64,000 bases of DNA. It comes from Pseudomonas sp. Z8(2022) (GTDB lineage: Bacteria > Pseudomonadota > Gammaproteobacteria > Pseudomonadales > Pseudomonadaceae). Numbering within the stretch: position 1 is the stretch's first letter; each line of letters opens with the position of its first letter. Below are positions 17,941 to 27,480 of the stretch, one piece after another. The translations under genes and the position numbers were made by a program. The stretch is from positions 4,278,001 through 4,342,000 of the forward strand of contig NZ_CP107549.1 of the NCBI RefSeq assembly GCF_025837155.1, read 5' to 3'. The notes under the pieces were generated by a model. That model was not told the origin of the DNA. It was given only the letters and a program-made list of their open reading frames with translations, and made no database searches.

Positions 17941-20900
17941 CACAGACGCTCCAGCTTGGGCATCCACACGCGGATCAGAGAGAACAGGCGATCCAGGTCG
18001 ATGGGTTTGGCCAGGTAATCGTTGGCGCCGGCCTCACGGCAGCGCTCCTGATCATCCTTCATCGCCTTGGCCGTCACCGCAATGATCGGCAGGTTCTTCC
18101 AGCGCTCTTCCTGACGAATCTGCCGGGTGGCCTCGTAGCCGTCCATCTCCGGCATCATTACGTCCATCAGCACCAGGTCGATGTCGTCGCGCTCGCGCAG
18201 CTTGGCCAGTGCCTCATGACCGTTGCGCGCCACCTCGACCGCGGCACCCTTCTGCTCCAGCGCACTGGAAAGGGCGAAGATGTTGCGCACATCGTCGTCC
18301 ACCAGTAGCAGGCGCCGTCCCTCGAACAGCTTGTCGCGGCTGCGTGCGGTCTTGAGCATGCGCTGACGCTCGCTGGACAGCTCGGCCTCGACCTTGTGCA
18401 GAAACAGGGTGACCTCGTCGAGCAGGCGCTCCGGCGAACGCGCGCCCTTGATGATGATCGAGCGCGAATACTTGAGCAGCTCGGCTTCCTCGTCGCGGGT
18501 CAGGTTGCGCCCGGTGTAGACGATCACCGGCGGGAAGGAGCAGATGTCCTCCTCGGCCATGCGCCGCAACAGCTCGTTGCCGAGCATGTCGGGCAACTTG
18601 AGGTCGATGATCATGCAGTCGAACACGGTCTCGCGCAGCTTCTCCAAGGCTTCGCCAGCCAGGGCGACGGCGGTGATCTCGATGTCTTCGTCGCCGATCA
18701 GGCGGGCAACGCTGTCGCGTTGCAGCGGGTCGTCCTCCACCAGCAACACACGTTTGACCTGCTGGTTGAGCTTGGCCTCCAGCTTGCCGAACACCTCCTT
18801 GAGCTGCTCACGGCTGGTGGGCTTGAGCGCGTAGCCGACAGCGCCCAGGTGCAGGGCCGCCTCGGTCTGGTCCTCGACCGAAACCACGTGAACCGGAATA
18901 TGGCGGGTCTGCGCGTCGTCCTTCAGGCGCTGCAGCACGCTGAGGCCGGAGCCATCGGGCAGGCGCATATCGAGCAGGATCGCGTCGGGGCGGTACTGCT
19001 GCGCCAGCTCCAGGCCCTCATCCGCGCTGGTAGCGACCAGACAGGCATAGCCCAGTTCGTGAGCCAGGTCGAAGAGGATGCGGGCGAAGCGCACTTCATC
19101 CTCCACCACCAGCACGCGGCGACCGCCACGCTCTTCGAGCTGCTCACGGTCATCGGCGAAAGGCGCCGGTGTACGCGGCATCGCCGAAGCTGAAGCGGGG
19201 ATCTCGGGAGTGGCCGGCACAGGTTGCGGTGCCATCACCTGAAGCGTCTCCATCGGTTTGCTTTGGGCCACGCCTTCGACCATCCGCTCGGGCAGCAGCA
19301 GGGTGAAGGTACTGCCCTCACCGGGCGCGCTGCTGACGGAGATGGAGCCGCCCAGCAGCCCAGCCAGGTCACGCGAGATGGACAGACCCAGACCGGTGCC
19401 GCCATAACGCCGGTTGGTGGTGCCGTCGGCCTGGCGGAACGCCTCGAAGATCGCCTGTTGCTGGTCCGCCGCGATGCCGATGCCGGTATCGCGTACGGCG
19501 AAGGCCAGGTAATGATCGTCCTGGCGCGACACGCTGAGGGTCACGCCGCCACGGTCGGTGAACTTGAAGGCATTGGACAGCAGGTTGCGCAGAATCTGCT
19601 CGGCGCGCTGGCGATCGGTGAACAGCACCTGTGGCAGCTCGCCCTGCTGCTCGATGCGGAAATCCAGACCACGTTCGCCGGCCATCGGTACGAACACGTC
19701 GCGCAGGCTTTCCAGCATGCTCGCCAGCTGGGTGCGCTCCGGGCGCACTTCGAGCTTGCCGGCCTCGACCTTGGCGATGTCGAGGATGTCGTTGATCAGA
19801 TTGAGCAGATCGTTGCCGGCCGAATAGATCGATTCGGCGAATTTGACCTGTTCGTCGTCGAGGTTGCCGTTGCCGTTTTCCGCCAGCAGCTTGGCCAGGA
19901 TCAGCGAGCTGTTGAGCGGCGTGCGTAGCTCATGGCTCATGTTGGCGAGGAACTCGGACTTGTAGCGGCTGGCGCGCTGCAGTTCCTCGGCGCGCTCTTC
20001 GAGCTGGGCCTGGATGCGGCCCAGCGTGGTATTGCGCTGGTCCAGCTCGTCGCGCTGGTCGGCCAGCACCTGAGCCTGCTCGGAGAGCTTCTCGTTGGTC
20101 TGTTCCAGCTCGGCCTGCTGGGTTTCCAGGTGCGCCTGGGACTCCTTGAGCACCCGCGCCTGCTGCTCCAGCTCCTCGTTGGCGGCGCGCAGTTCTTCCT
20201 GCTGAGTCTGCAGCTCCTCGTTGAGTTGCTGGGTCTGATCGAGCACCTCCTGCAGGCGCTGGCGATAACGCGCGGCCTCCAGGGTCGTGCCAACGCTGCC
20301 GGAAATGGCTTCGAGGAACTCGCGCTCACGCAGATCGAGCTTGCGCATGAAAGCCAGCTCGATCACGCCGTTGACGCGATCTTCGGACTGCAGCGGCACC
20401 AGAACAACGCTGACCGGCTGCCCTTCGCCGAGGCTCGAAGCGACCTTGATGTAGTCGACCGGCAATTCGTCCAGACAGATCAGACGACGCCGGCGGGCAG
20501 CCTGCCCGACCAGCCCCTCGCCCTTGTAGAAATGCTCCTTGAGGCTGGCGTCTTCGCTGAAGCCGTAGCCGGAAACACGCGTCAGATCGCCGCTGTGCTC
20601 ATTGCGCAAATACAGCGCCGCGACCACGCAGTTGAGATATTCGGCCAGAAATTCGAGAGAACGGTCGGCAAGCTCCTGCACCTGTGGCTGGCCGAGCAGG
20701 CGCTCCGCCAACAGCGTCTGGCCACCGCCCAGCCAGGCGCGGCGTCTCTGCTCCTCGGCATAGTCAGCCTGCTTGGCCAGGGTCTTGGAGTAGGTCTGCG
20801 AGAGGTTCATCAGTTCACGACGGCCGAACAGGGCCAGCATGGCGCTGAACAGAATGCTGACCACTAGGTAGATGCCGGCGCCCCAGAGCGTGGTGCTGCT

Positions 20901-21452
20901 GACATCGGCATTGCGCTGCCGGCGCAACTCGCGCTCGCTGTTGATGAAGGTATCGAGCTCGCGGCGCATGCCGTCAGTGAGGTTCTTGCCGCGCCCCCGG
21001 GCAATTTCCTGCAGGTAGTTGCCACCATCGCGACGCCTGTCTATGACGTCCCGGGCGAACTGGTCCCACTGCTCCTGCAATGCCAGCAGGCGCTCGAGCC
21101 GCTGCACCTGCGCCGGGTTGTCCCCGACCATGTCGATGACCTGTTCGGTCAGCGGACGAAACTTGCCACGCGCCTGTTCGTAAGGCGCGAGGTAGTCATC
21201 GTCGCCACTGAGCAGAAAGCCGCGCATACCGGTTTCCAGATCCAGGGTCAGCTTGTATACCTCGCTGGCCCGGTTGAGCACCTGGTCGGTGTGTTCGACC
21301 CAACGGATCACGTTGAGCAGGTAACCGATCAATACCGCAAAGAACAGGGCACCAATCAGGCCCAGGCCGAGCGGTAGCCCGACGTTACGATTGAGAATTC
21401 GGCGAAAACCTTTCTCGTCCATTGCGGACTCATTCGACATTGGGACGTCCAT
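17940..21452 (-). CDS. Large hybrid sensor kinase: CHASE3-GAF-coiled coil-HisKA-HATPase-REC-REC-REC
   Basis: Membrane sensor of 1170 aa. TM1 (about 24-46) and TM2 (about 187-208) enclose a CHASE3-type sensor (about 50-185, with LETGMRGFLLSGDDDYL). A GAF domain (about 255-400) and a long glutamine/glutamate-rich coiled coil (about 400-500) lead to HisKA with H near residue 506 (NMSHELRTPLNSS) and the catalytic domain (about 615-735, GGTGLGLSIS). Three receivers follow at about 778, 899 and 1047 onward, each with DD and a phospho-acceptor motif (LLDMRLPDG, IIDLKLPDM, LMDVMMPEM). No Hpt domain is visible. It is the first gene of the operon with cheR, cheB and the REC-kinase. Other ATGs at 21440 and 21422 could be the true start. 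Confidence 0.9.
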   Translation of the reverse strand: MDVPMSNESAMDEKGFRRILNRNVGLPLGLGLIGALFFAVLIGYLLNVIRWVEHTDQVLNRASEVYKLTLDLETGMRGFLLSGDDDYLAPYEQARGKFRPLTEQVIDMVGDNPAQVQRLERLLALQEQWDQFARDVIDRRRDGGNYLQEIARGRGKNLTDGMRRELDTFINSERELRRQRNADVSSTTLWGAGIYLVVSILFSAMLALFGRRELMNLSQTYSKTLAKQADYAEEQRRRAWLGGGQTLLAERLLGQPQVQELADRSLEFLAEYLNCVVAALYLRNEHSGDLTRVSGYGFSEDASLKEHFYKGEGLVGQAARRRRLICLDELPVDYIKVASSLGEGQPVSVVLVPLQSEDRVNGVIELAFMRKLDLREREFLEAISGSVGTTLEAARYRQRLQEVLDQTQQLNEELQTQQEELRAANEELEQQARVLKESQAHLETQQAELEQTNEKLSEQAQVLADQRDELDQRNTTLGRIQAQLEERAEELQRASRYKSEFLANMSHELRTPLNSSLILAKLLAENGNGNLDDEQVKFAESIYSAGNDLLNLINDILDIAKVEAGKLEVRPERTQLASMLESLRDVFVPMAGERGLDFRIEQQGELPQVLFTDRQRAEQILRNLLSNAFKFTDRGGVTLSVSRQDDHYLAFAVRDTGIGIAADQQQAIFEAFRQADGTTNRRYGGTGLGLSISRDLAGLLGGSISVSSAPGEGSTFTLLLPERMVEGVAQSKPMETLQVMAPQPVPATPEIPASASAMPRTPAPFADDREQLEERGGRRVLVVEDEVRFARILFDLAHELGYACLVATSADEGLELAQQYRPDAILLDMRLPDGSGLSVLQRLKDDAQTRHIPVHVVSVEDQTEAALHLGAVGYALKPTSREQLKEVFGKLEAKLNQQVKRVLLVEDDPLQRDSVARLIGDEDIEITAVALAGEALEKLRETVFDCMIIDLKLPDMLGNELLRRMAEEDICSFPPVIVYTGRNLTRDEEAELLKYSRSIIIKGARSPERLLDEVTLFLHKVEAELSSERQRMLKTARSRDKLFEGRRLLLVDDDVRNIFALSSALEQKGAAVEVARNGHEALAKLRERDDIDLVLMDVMMPEMDGYEATRQIRQEERWKNLPIIAVTAKAMKDDQERCREAGANDYLAKPIDLDRLFSLIRVWMPKLERL

Positions 21453-21571
21453 TCGATGATTGTCTCGCTTCTTCTTATCTGTCGGGGGGAGGCGTGTGGC
21501 ACACTGACCGCGCGCGGCCCCCGAAGTTTGCCAAACATTTGCACATTCTGCGCGCCGAAACAGGGAGCTTC

Positions 21572-21967
21572 ATGAGCGAAACCGATTACGTCACTGCCAA
21601 GACCGTTCTGCTGGTCGAAGATGACGATGTAGTACGCGAACTCACCACTGAGGTACTCGGTGAGCTCGGTTATCGCGTGCATGCCCTGAGCGATGGCCCC
21701 AGTGCCCTGAATCTGCTGCGCAGCGACCAGCAGGTCGATCTGCTGATGAGCGATATCGGCATGCCCGGCATGGACGGGCGCGAACTGGTGAAAGCCGCGC
21801 GCCAGCTGCGGCCGACCCTGCCGGTGCTGTTCGCCAGTGGCTACGATGAGCGCGAACTGCTCGAAGAAGTGCGCGCCCGCGACAGCGCGGCCGCCACCAA
21901 CAGCATCGTCAAACCCTACGACCTGGGACTGCTGGCACAACGGCTGGACGACCTGGCGGGCGCCTGA
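21572..21967 (+). CDS. Single-domain response regulator
   Basis: Stand-alone receiver of 131 aa: acidic pair in LLVEDDDV, phospho-acceptor D61 in LLMSDIGMPGMDG and lysine in SIVKPY. No output domain. The start MSETDYV is fixed by the site AGGGAG seven bases upstream. It is transcribed divergently from the large hybrid kinase (gap about 120 bases), so a shared promoter region and a phosphorelay partnership are likely. The C-terminal style resembles receivers that act as phosphate sinks or adaptors. Confidence 0.85.
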   Translation: MSETDYVTAKTVLLVEDDDVVRELTTEVLGELGYRVHALSDGPSALNLLRSDQQVDLLMSDIGMPGMDGRELVKAARQLRPTLPVLFASGYDERELLEEVRARDSAAATNSIVKPYDLGLLAQRLDDLAGA

Positions 21968-22080
21968 CACGGTCGACATCCCACGCTGTCCAGATGATCG
22001 CCTATCAGGCAGATCGATAGCACTTGCCGTACTCGGCTGCAGACGGGACGCTCGGCAAAACGTCCAGCCGAGGAAAGTGC

Positions 22081-22485
22081 ATGCCCAGCATCAACCCTAG
22101 CCAAGCGGATCTACTGGCGTTCGCCGAGCGCATGCCCGGCGACACACCGATCCTGATGCTCAACCTGCTTCGTTTCAACGAGCAGGCCGCGTATGGTGCA
22201 GACAACCCCCATGCGCCATGCAGCGGGCGCGAAGCCTACGCGCGCTACAGCCGTACCGCGCTGAGCAAGGTCCGTGCGGTAGGTGGCGAAGTGCAGGTGA
22301 TGGCTGACGTTCACCTGTCGCCGATCGCACCGAAGGACGAGCAGTGGGACCTGCTTCTGCTGGTGCGCTATCCCTCGGCAGCGGCCTTTCTGAGCATGCT
22401 CTCTGACCCGGAGTACAAGGCCGCCACCGTTCACCGTAGCGCCGCGCTGAGCGACTCCCGGCTGATCGGCACGACCCCTGCCTGA
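22081..22485 (+). CDS. DUF1330-family small protein
   Basis: Soluble protein of 134 aa resembling the dimeric alpha/beta-barrel DUF1330 family (PILMLNLLRFNEQA near the N terminus, GREAYARYSRTAL in the middle, WDLLLLVRYPSAAAFLSMLSDPEY near the C terminus). The family fold is ferredoxin-like, but the enzymatic role is unknown. The start with MPSINPSQ has AGGA upstream; 19 further codons are open. It is convergent with ampDh2, with only 3 bases between stops. Confidence 0.8.
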   Translation: MPSINPSQADLLAFAERMPGDTPILMLNLLRFNEQAAYGADNPHAPCSGREAYARYSRTALSKVRAVGGEVQVMADVHLSPIAPKDEQWDLLLLVRYPSAAAFLSMLSDPEYKAATVHRSAALSDSRLIGTTPA

Positions 22486-22488
22486 GCC

Positions 22489-23271
22489 CTATCCCGCCGC
22501 CTGCAGGTTGAGCACCAGCAGGCGCGCTGCGGTTTCCGCATCCGGCTCACCGTCATAGTTGACCGGCCGGTACTTCATCTGGAAGGCGGCGATGACGTTG
22601 CGCGTCGCCTCGTCCAGCTCGCCATGCTGCGGCACCGTGTACCCCTGCTGCGCCAGCTGCTCCTGGAACCACTGCACACTGGGCAGGCTGGTGCTGAACA
22701 GCGCCTGCTGGCGCGCCACCTCATCCTCGTTCGGCCAGGGCACCAGGCCTTCGTCGGCCAGGCGCTTCCAGGGAAACAGCGGCCCCGGATCGACCTTGCG
22801 CTGAGGCGCCACGTCGCCGTGCGCGATGATCGAGCCCAACGGCAGCTGGTGACGATTGACGATGTCCTTGAGCAGCACGATCAGGGTATCGATCTGCTGC
22901 GGCGCGAAAGGCTGCCAGTAGCGACCGCTCGGAGTCTGGTAATAGCCCTGGTTGACCAGCTCGATGCCGATGGTGGTGCTGTTGAGCCAGGTACGCCCCT
23001 TCCACTCGCTGACGCCGACGTGCCAGGCGCGGCGATTCTCGTCCACCAGGCGGTAGACGGTCGGCGGCGCGTCACCGATCAGGTAGTGGCTGCTCACCTC
23101 CGTCTGCGTCAGCAAATCGAGCGAGCGCTGCAGGTCGGCGGAGGTGTAGTGCAGCACGACGTACTGCACGCGGCTGTTCTGGCCAGTGGCGGTATGACTG
23201 TCGTCGATCCGCAGACCGCCGCTACAGCCAGCTAGCAGAACAAGCGCGAGAGCAAGACAAAGAGACTTCAT
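22489..23271 (-). CDS. ampDh2: N-acetylmuramoyl-L-alanine amidase AmpDh2-type lipoprotein
   Basis: Envelope amidase of 260 aa that removes stem peptides from muramyl residues. It has a lipobox LAGC with C16 (lipoprotein signal), an Amidase_2 zinc domain (about 33-170) with H41, H151 and D161 as zinc ligands and E104 as probable catalytic acid, and a C-terminal peptidoglycan-binding domain (about 195-250). Periplasmic location distinguishes it from cytosolic AmpD. As I recall, ampDh2 follows kinB directly in P. aeruginosa; here the signalling operon and a DUF1330 gene lie between them. The start overlaps the stop of the marC-like gene (ATGA), so the two are coupled. Confidence 0.9.
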   Translation of the reverse strand: MKSLCLALALVLLAGCSGGLRIDDSHTATGQNSRVQYVVLHYTSADLQRSLDLLTQTEVSSHYLIGDAPPTVYRLVDENRRAWHVGVSEWKGRTWLNSTTIGIELVNQGYYQTPSGRYWQPFAPQQIDTLIVLLKDIVNRHQLPLGSIIAHGDVAPQRKVDPGPLFPWKRLADEGLVPWPNEDEVARQQALFSTSLPSVQWFQEQLAQQGYTVPQHGELDEATRNVIAAFQMKYRPVNYDGEPDAETAARLLVLNLQAAG

Positions 23272-23858
23272 GCGTGACCGAATACGCTCTGCAGGTTGTC
23301 CAGCAGCATGTCGACGCTGAGCATGATCAGCAGCATGCCCATCAGACGTTCCACTGCCATCAACCCGCGATTACCAAGGAACCGCTGCAGGAACGACGCC
23401 TGCAACAGGATGAATGCCGTCACCGCCCAGGCCAGGATCAGGGCCAGATAAAGCTCCCAGAGCGGCCCGGTGTGTGTGTTGCGCAGGGTCATCAGCACCG
23501 CCAGGGCCGAAGGTCCGGCCACCGCAGGTGTCGCCAACGGCACCAGCATCGGTTCGCCGTCCGGCACATCGCCGAGCAGCCCCTGCGGGCTGGGGAAAAT
23601 CAGGCGCATGGCGATGACGAACAGGATGATACCGCCGGCAATGGCGGTTGCCTCGCGCGACAACCCGAGGCTGGTGAGGAATTTGTCACCAAAGGTGAGG
23701 AACAGCAGCAGCAGGCCGAGGGCGAACAGCAGTTCGCGCGCGGCGATCCACAGGCGCCGGCGCGGCTCGACGTTCTTCAGGGCAGCGATGTAGATGGCAA
23801 TGTTGCCGAAAGGGTCTGTGACCAAAAAGATCAGCACGGCGATGCTGAAAATGTCCAT
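23268..23858 (-). CDS. MarC-family integral membrane protein
   Basis: Inner-membrane protein of 196 aa with about six hydrophobic segments and MarC/UPF0056 features: an N-terminal VTDPFGNIAIYIAAL, a central PLATPAVAGPSALAVLMTL and the C-terminal RLMGMLLIMLSVDMLLD. Despite the name, members are not established drug transporters, and their substrate is unknown. The start MDIFSIAV has GGAG upstream; the frame is open 77 codons further but runs through the promoter region of the divergent permease. It is coupled to ampDh2 by a 4-base overlap. Confidence 0.85.
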   Translation of the reverse strand: MDIFSIAVLIFLVTDPFGNIAIYIAALKNVEPRRRLWIAARELLFALGLLLLFLTFGDKFLTSLGLSREATAIAGGIILFVIAMRLIFPSPQGLLGDVPDGEPMLVPLATPAVAGPSALAVLMTLRNTHTGPLWELYLALILAWAVTAFILLQASFLQRFLGNRGLMAVERLMGMLLIMLSVDMLLDNLQSVFGHA

Positions 23859-24011
23859 GGGTATCTCCGCTGACAGGTGCGCATAGTCTAGGGCCTGCCC
23901 GGGCCACCCCGCGAGCCCGCGTGTGGGTCGGATATGCAATTTTTTCGGCAGGTGCGGATTTTTCATGACCGGAAACGCGGCAACGTTCGCGGCAACGACC
24001 GCTCGTAAGAA

Positions 24012-24041
24012 TGTATACAAAGCAGTAGCCAAGATGGCTAC
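24012..24041. promoter_or_regulatory. Two candidate operator palindromes before the NCS2 permease
   Basis: TGTATACA (24012-24019) is an 8-base palindrome of the kind bound by FCD-type GntR regulators. Six bases later GTAGCC-AAGAT-GGCTAC (24025-24041) forms a second, perfect 6-base inverted repeat. They lie 48-77 bases upstream of the permease ATG in an AT-rich stretch, so they could control the permease or the divergent marC-ampDh2 unit. Confidence 0.4.
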
Positions 24042-24088
24042 AAAATGTCTAAATTGACCGCACAAGAACAACAGCGAGAAGTTTTCCA

Positions 24089-25612
24089 ATGACCTCCACC
24101 GCTCAGCGCCCCGAGGACGAGAACCTCGGCCTTGGCTCCAACCTGCTCTACGGTCTGCAGCACGTGCTGACCATGTATGGCGGCATCGTCGCCGTGCCGC
24201 TGATAGTTGGCCAGGCCGCGGGCCTGTCGCCTGCCGATATAGGCCTGCTGATTGCCGCCTCGCTGTTCGTCGGTGGCGCCGCTACCCTGCTGCAGACCAT
24301 TGGCATACCCTTCTTCGGCTGCCAGCTGCCACTGGTACAGGGTGTGTCTTTCGCAAGCGTCGCCACCATCGTGGCGATAGTGGGTACCAGCAATGGCGAA
24401 GGCGGGTTGCCGGTAGTGTTCGGTGCGGTGATAGGCGCAGCGGTGATCGGCCTGCTGATCACCCCCATCTTCTCCAAGATCACCAAGTTCTTCCCGCCTC
24501 TCGTCACCGGCATCGTCATCACCACCATCGGCCTTACCCTGATGCCGGTAGCCGCCCGCTGGGCCATGGGCGGCAACAGCGAGGCCGCCGACTTCGGCAG
24601 CATGGCCAATATCGGCCTGGCCGCCTTTACCCTGGCCACCGTGCTTCTGTTGAGCAAGGTGGGTAGCGCCACCATCTAGCGACTGTCGATTCTGCTGGCC
24701 ATGGTGATCGGCACGCTGGTCGCCCTGGCGTTCGGCATGGCCGACTTTTCCAGGGTCAGCGAAGGTCCGGTGCTGGCGCTTCCGGCGCCATTGCACTTCG
24801 GCATGCCGGTATTCGAGGTAGCGGCGATCATCTCGATGCTTATCGTGGTGATGGTGATCCTGGTGGAAACCTCGGCCGACATCCTCGCCGTGGGCGACAT
24901 CATCGATACCAGGATCGACTCCAAACGCCTCGGTAACGGTCTGCGCGCCGACATGATCGCCAGCATCATCGCGCCGCTGTTCGGCTCCTTCACCCAGAGC
25001 GCATTCGCCCAGAACGTCGGCCTGGTGGCCGTCACCGGCGTGAAGAGCCGCTATGTCGTGGCCACCGGCGGCCTGATTCTCGTCACGCTCGGCCTGCTGC
25101 CGATCATCGGCCGGGTCATCGCCGCAGTACCGACCTCGGTACTCGGCGGCGCCGGCATCGTGCTGTTCGGCACGGTCGCGGCCAGCGGCATCCGCACCCT
25201 GGCCAAGGTGGACTACCGCAACAACATGAATCTGGTGATCGTCGCCACGTCCATCGGCTTCGGCATGATCCCCATCGCCATGCCCAGCTTCTATCATCAC
25301 TTCCCGGCCTGGTTCGAAACCATCTTCCATTCGGGCATCAGTTCGGCGGCGATCATGGCGATCCTGCTCAATCTGCTGTTCAACCACTTCACCACGGGCA
25401 ACTCGGACCAGCAGTCGGTGTTCGTCGCCGGCACCGAACGCAGCCTGCGCTATCAGGACATCGCCGCACTGCACGAGGGCGATCATTTCATCGGTGGCAA
25501 GCTGTACGACGCACAGGGCAATGAAGTACCGCTACAGGATGACGATGACCATGCTCCGCGGGCCCGCACCGCCACCGCGACCGGCAAGGAGCGCGAAGAG
25601 CTTACGCACTGA
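24089..25612 (+). pseudogene. NCS2 nucleobase:cation symporter interrupted by an in-frame amber codon
   Basis: A uracil/xanthine-permease-type gene of 507 codons whose reading frame is broken only by TAG at 24677-24679 (codon 197). Both sides are in the same frame and the protein continues normally (VLLLSKVGSATI, stop, RLSILLAMVIGT). Family features are intact: QH motif in YGLQHVLTMYG near the N terminus, the ETSADILAVGDI segment, and the NAT signature QNVGLVAVTGV after the stop. A single change from TCG (serine) would give TAG. Possible readings are a recent null mutation, a sequencing error, or suppression. The first ATG after the stop is at 24701, but the fragment would lack the first half of the transporter. 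Confidence 0.85.
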
Positions 25613-25650
25613 AGGGGCAGGCCAATGGCGATGCCGAGCAGGGCTTGTCG

Positions 25651-25671
25651 GAGCCGGGTCTATACCGGCTC
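25651..25671. terminator. Small hairpin between convergent genes
   Basis: GAGCCGG (25651-25657) and CCGGCTC (25665-25671) form a 7-base stem with a 7-base loop in the 57-base gap, overlapping the dgcH stop. No T-run, so a weak terminator at best. Confidence 0.35.
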
Positions 25672-27475
25672 AGGCCTGTTCGACGCGGTTTCGGCCAGAA
25701 CCCTTGGCGCGGTATAGCGCCTGATCCGCACGCTCGAAGGTGGCCTCGGTGGCCTCGTCATTGCGGAATTCGGCAATACCGCCGGAAAGAGTGATGGTCA
25801 CCGGCTCACCCCTGAAGTGAAACGGGCAGGCTTCCACAGCGGCCCGCAGGGTTTCCAGCAATTGCACGCCCCCTTCGAGGGGCGTACCCGGAATAAGCAG
25901 AACGAACTCCTCACCACCAAAGCGGGCAATGAAATCGGTCTTGCGCAGACGCTTTTGCAGCTCTCCGGCAATGATCTTCAGAACCCGGTCGCCTGCCAGA
26001 TGGCCGTAACCATCGTTGATCCGCTTGAAGTGGTCGATATCCAGCACCGCCATCAGCAACTGACCGCCATAGCGCTGATGCCGGGCAATCTCCAGGTCGA
26101 GGCGCTCGCTCCAGGCCGCCCGGTTGGGCAGGCCGGTCAGGGGATCGGTCAGCGATTTCTGTCGCTGCTCCTCGATATGCTGGCGAAACTGCTGCGCTTC
26201 CAGTTCCATTTCAGCAACGCGCCGAACCAGGCCCTGCAGCCGCTCGGCCACCGCATCCTCGCCGCTGTCGCGCTGGCGCTGATGATTGCTGACGCTTTGC
26301 AGCAGGCCCTCCAGGCGTTGCTCCAGTGCCAGCTTGAGCGCGTCCAGATCGGCCGCTTCCTGCACGCTGTTCTGCAAGTCGCTGACCTGATCGCGCAACT
26401 GCTGGTTGAAGTTGCGCGTGCTTTCCACCGAGGCGGTATAGCCTTCGTGCGCTTCACTGAGGGTGCCGATAAAGGCAGCCAGACGCTCATTGAGTTGCTT
26501 GAGATAGCCGGCAAACTCACGCTGGCCGCTGTCGGTGACGGCCAGTACCAGCACAGCCAGGTCATCCAGTACCGGCACCAGCTCGTACCAGTTGAGATTG
26601 CCTTCCAGACGCCGGCGCAATGCCTCGCCTTGCGGCAGGTGGCGTGCCGGTAACTCCAGCTCATCGAGCAGGTGGCGCAGGCTGCTGGCGATATGCGGGG
26701 CTACCGTGCTGTATCCCGGCTCACTGCCGGGCAGAGAGAATCGGCTGTCGCTGATATCTTGCTGCGGCACCAGGCCAGGCGGCAGCGGCAGGCTGTCCAG
26801 CATCGGCGCCGCCGCACTGACCTGAGGATGGGCCGGCTGCGCGGGAACGGCAGGCGATGACTCGCGTGCGGGCGCAGCCTCAGCCGGAGTCGAATCTTCG
26901 GACTCAGGGACAAGGGCAGGAGTAGTACTGTTCGCGGCCTCGTCGCCACTCTCACTGCGAGAGCCGAACAGACGCTGCAGCAATCCCGGCTGCTCCTGGA
27001 TCGGGGCTTGCAGAACGGTCAGCGCCTGCCCCTGCAGATTGCTCAACTGACTGAGCAGCGCGGGGAGCAGGTAATGGTGGCTGGTGGCGTCCTGCAACTG
27101 CTTGCCGAGTGACTTGAGCGCCTTGCGCACCTCACGCGGTGGCTGCAGGCGTTGCAGCTGCTCGATCAGGGCTGCCAGGGCCGCGGCGGCCTGCTCGGCA
27201 CGCTGCTGGCGGCGCTGCTCGGAATCCAGCACGGCCTTTTCCAGGCGAGGAAGCAGACCATCCAGCGCCGCGTCGATATCATCGCGGCGGAGAATCTCGC
27301 GCATCTCCTGCATGCATTGATCGACCGCCTTGTCCGTACCCTCGGCAGCCAGACTGCTGCGCACCAGACCACGACGCAACAGGTCGAGACGCGACTCCCA
27401 GCGACGCTCTAGCCTTTCCTGCTGTTCCAGGCTGCCGAGGTACTTGTCTTTCCAGCGTTGCGCGTCATCGCTCAT
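25670..27475 (-). CDS. dgcH: Diguanylate cyclase, DgcH-type, with I-site
   Basis: Predicted cyclic-di-GMP synthase of 601 aa. The N-terminal 420 residues are largely helical and charged, with a proline/serine-rich stretch at about 195-260 and no membrane segment. The GGDEF domain occupies about 430-595, with the active-site signature GGEEF (in IARFGGEEFVLL) and an intact inhibitory RxxD (RKTD) five residues before it, so product inhibition is expected. The start MSDDAQRW is adjacent to the upstream phosphatase-type gene (5 bases after its stop). The symbol rests on gene order that I recall from P. aeruginosa (dgcH-nuclease-dsbA), not on a search. Confidence 0.85.
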   Translation of the reverse strand: MSDDAQRWKDKYLGSLEQQERLERRWESRLDLLRRGLVRSSLAAEGTDKAVDQCMQEMREILRRDDIDAALDGLLPRLEKAVLDSEQRRQQRAEQAAAALAALIEQLQRLQPPREVRKALKSLGKQLQDATSHHYLLPALLSQLSNLQGQALTVLQAPIQEQPGLLQRLFGSRSESGDEAANSTTPALVPESEDSTPAEAAPARESSPAVPAQPAHPQVSAAAPMLDSLPLPPGLVPQQDISDSRFSLPGSEPGYSTVAPHIASSLRHLLDELELPARHLPQGEALRRRLEGNLNWYELVPVLDDLAVLVLAVTDSGQREFAGYLKQLNERLAAFIGTLSEAHEGYTASVESTRNFNQQLRDQVSDLQNSVQEAADLDALKLALEQRLEGLLQSVSNHQRQRDSGEDAVAERLQGLVRRVAEMELEAQQFRQHIEEQRQKSLTDPLTGLPNRAAWSERLDLEIARHQRYGGQLLMAVLDIDHFKRINDGYGHLAGDRVLKIIAGELQKRLRKTDFIARFGGEEFVLLIPGTPLEGGVQLLETLRAAVEACPFHFRGEPVTITLSGGIAEFRNDEATEATFERADQALYRAKGSGRNRVEQA

Positions 27476-27480
27476 ACGGC

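Noticed and set aside
24701..25612. Second half of the NCS2 permease as a separate gene
   Set aside because: Same frame as the first half, begins mid-domain after one stop codon, and has no ribosome site; better seen as one broken gene.
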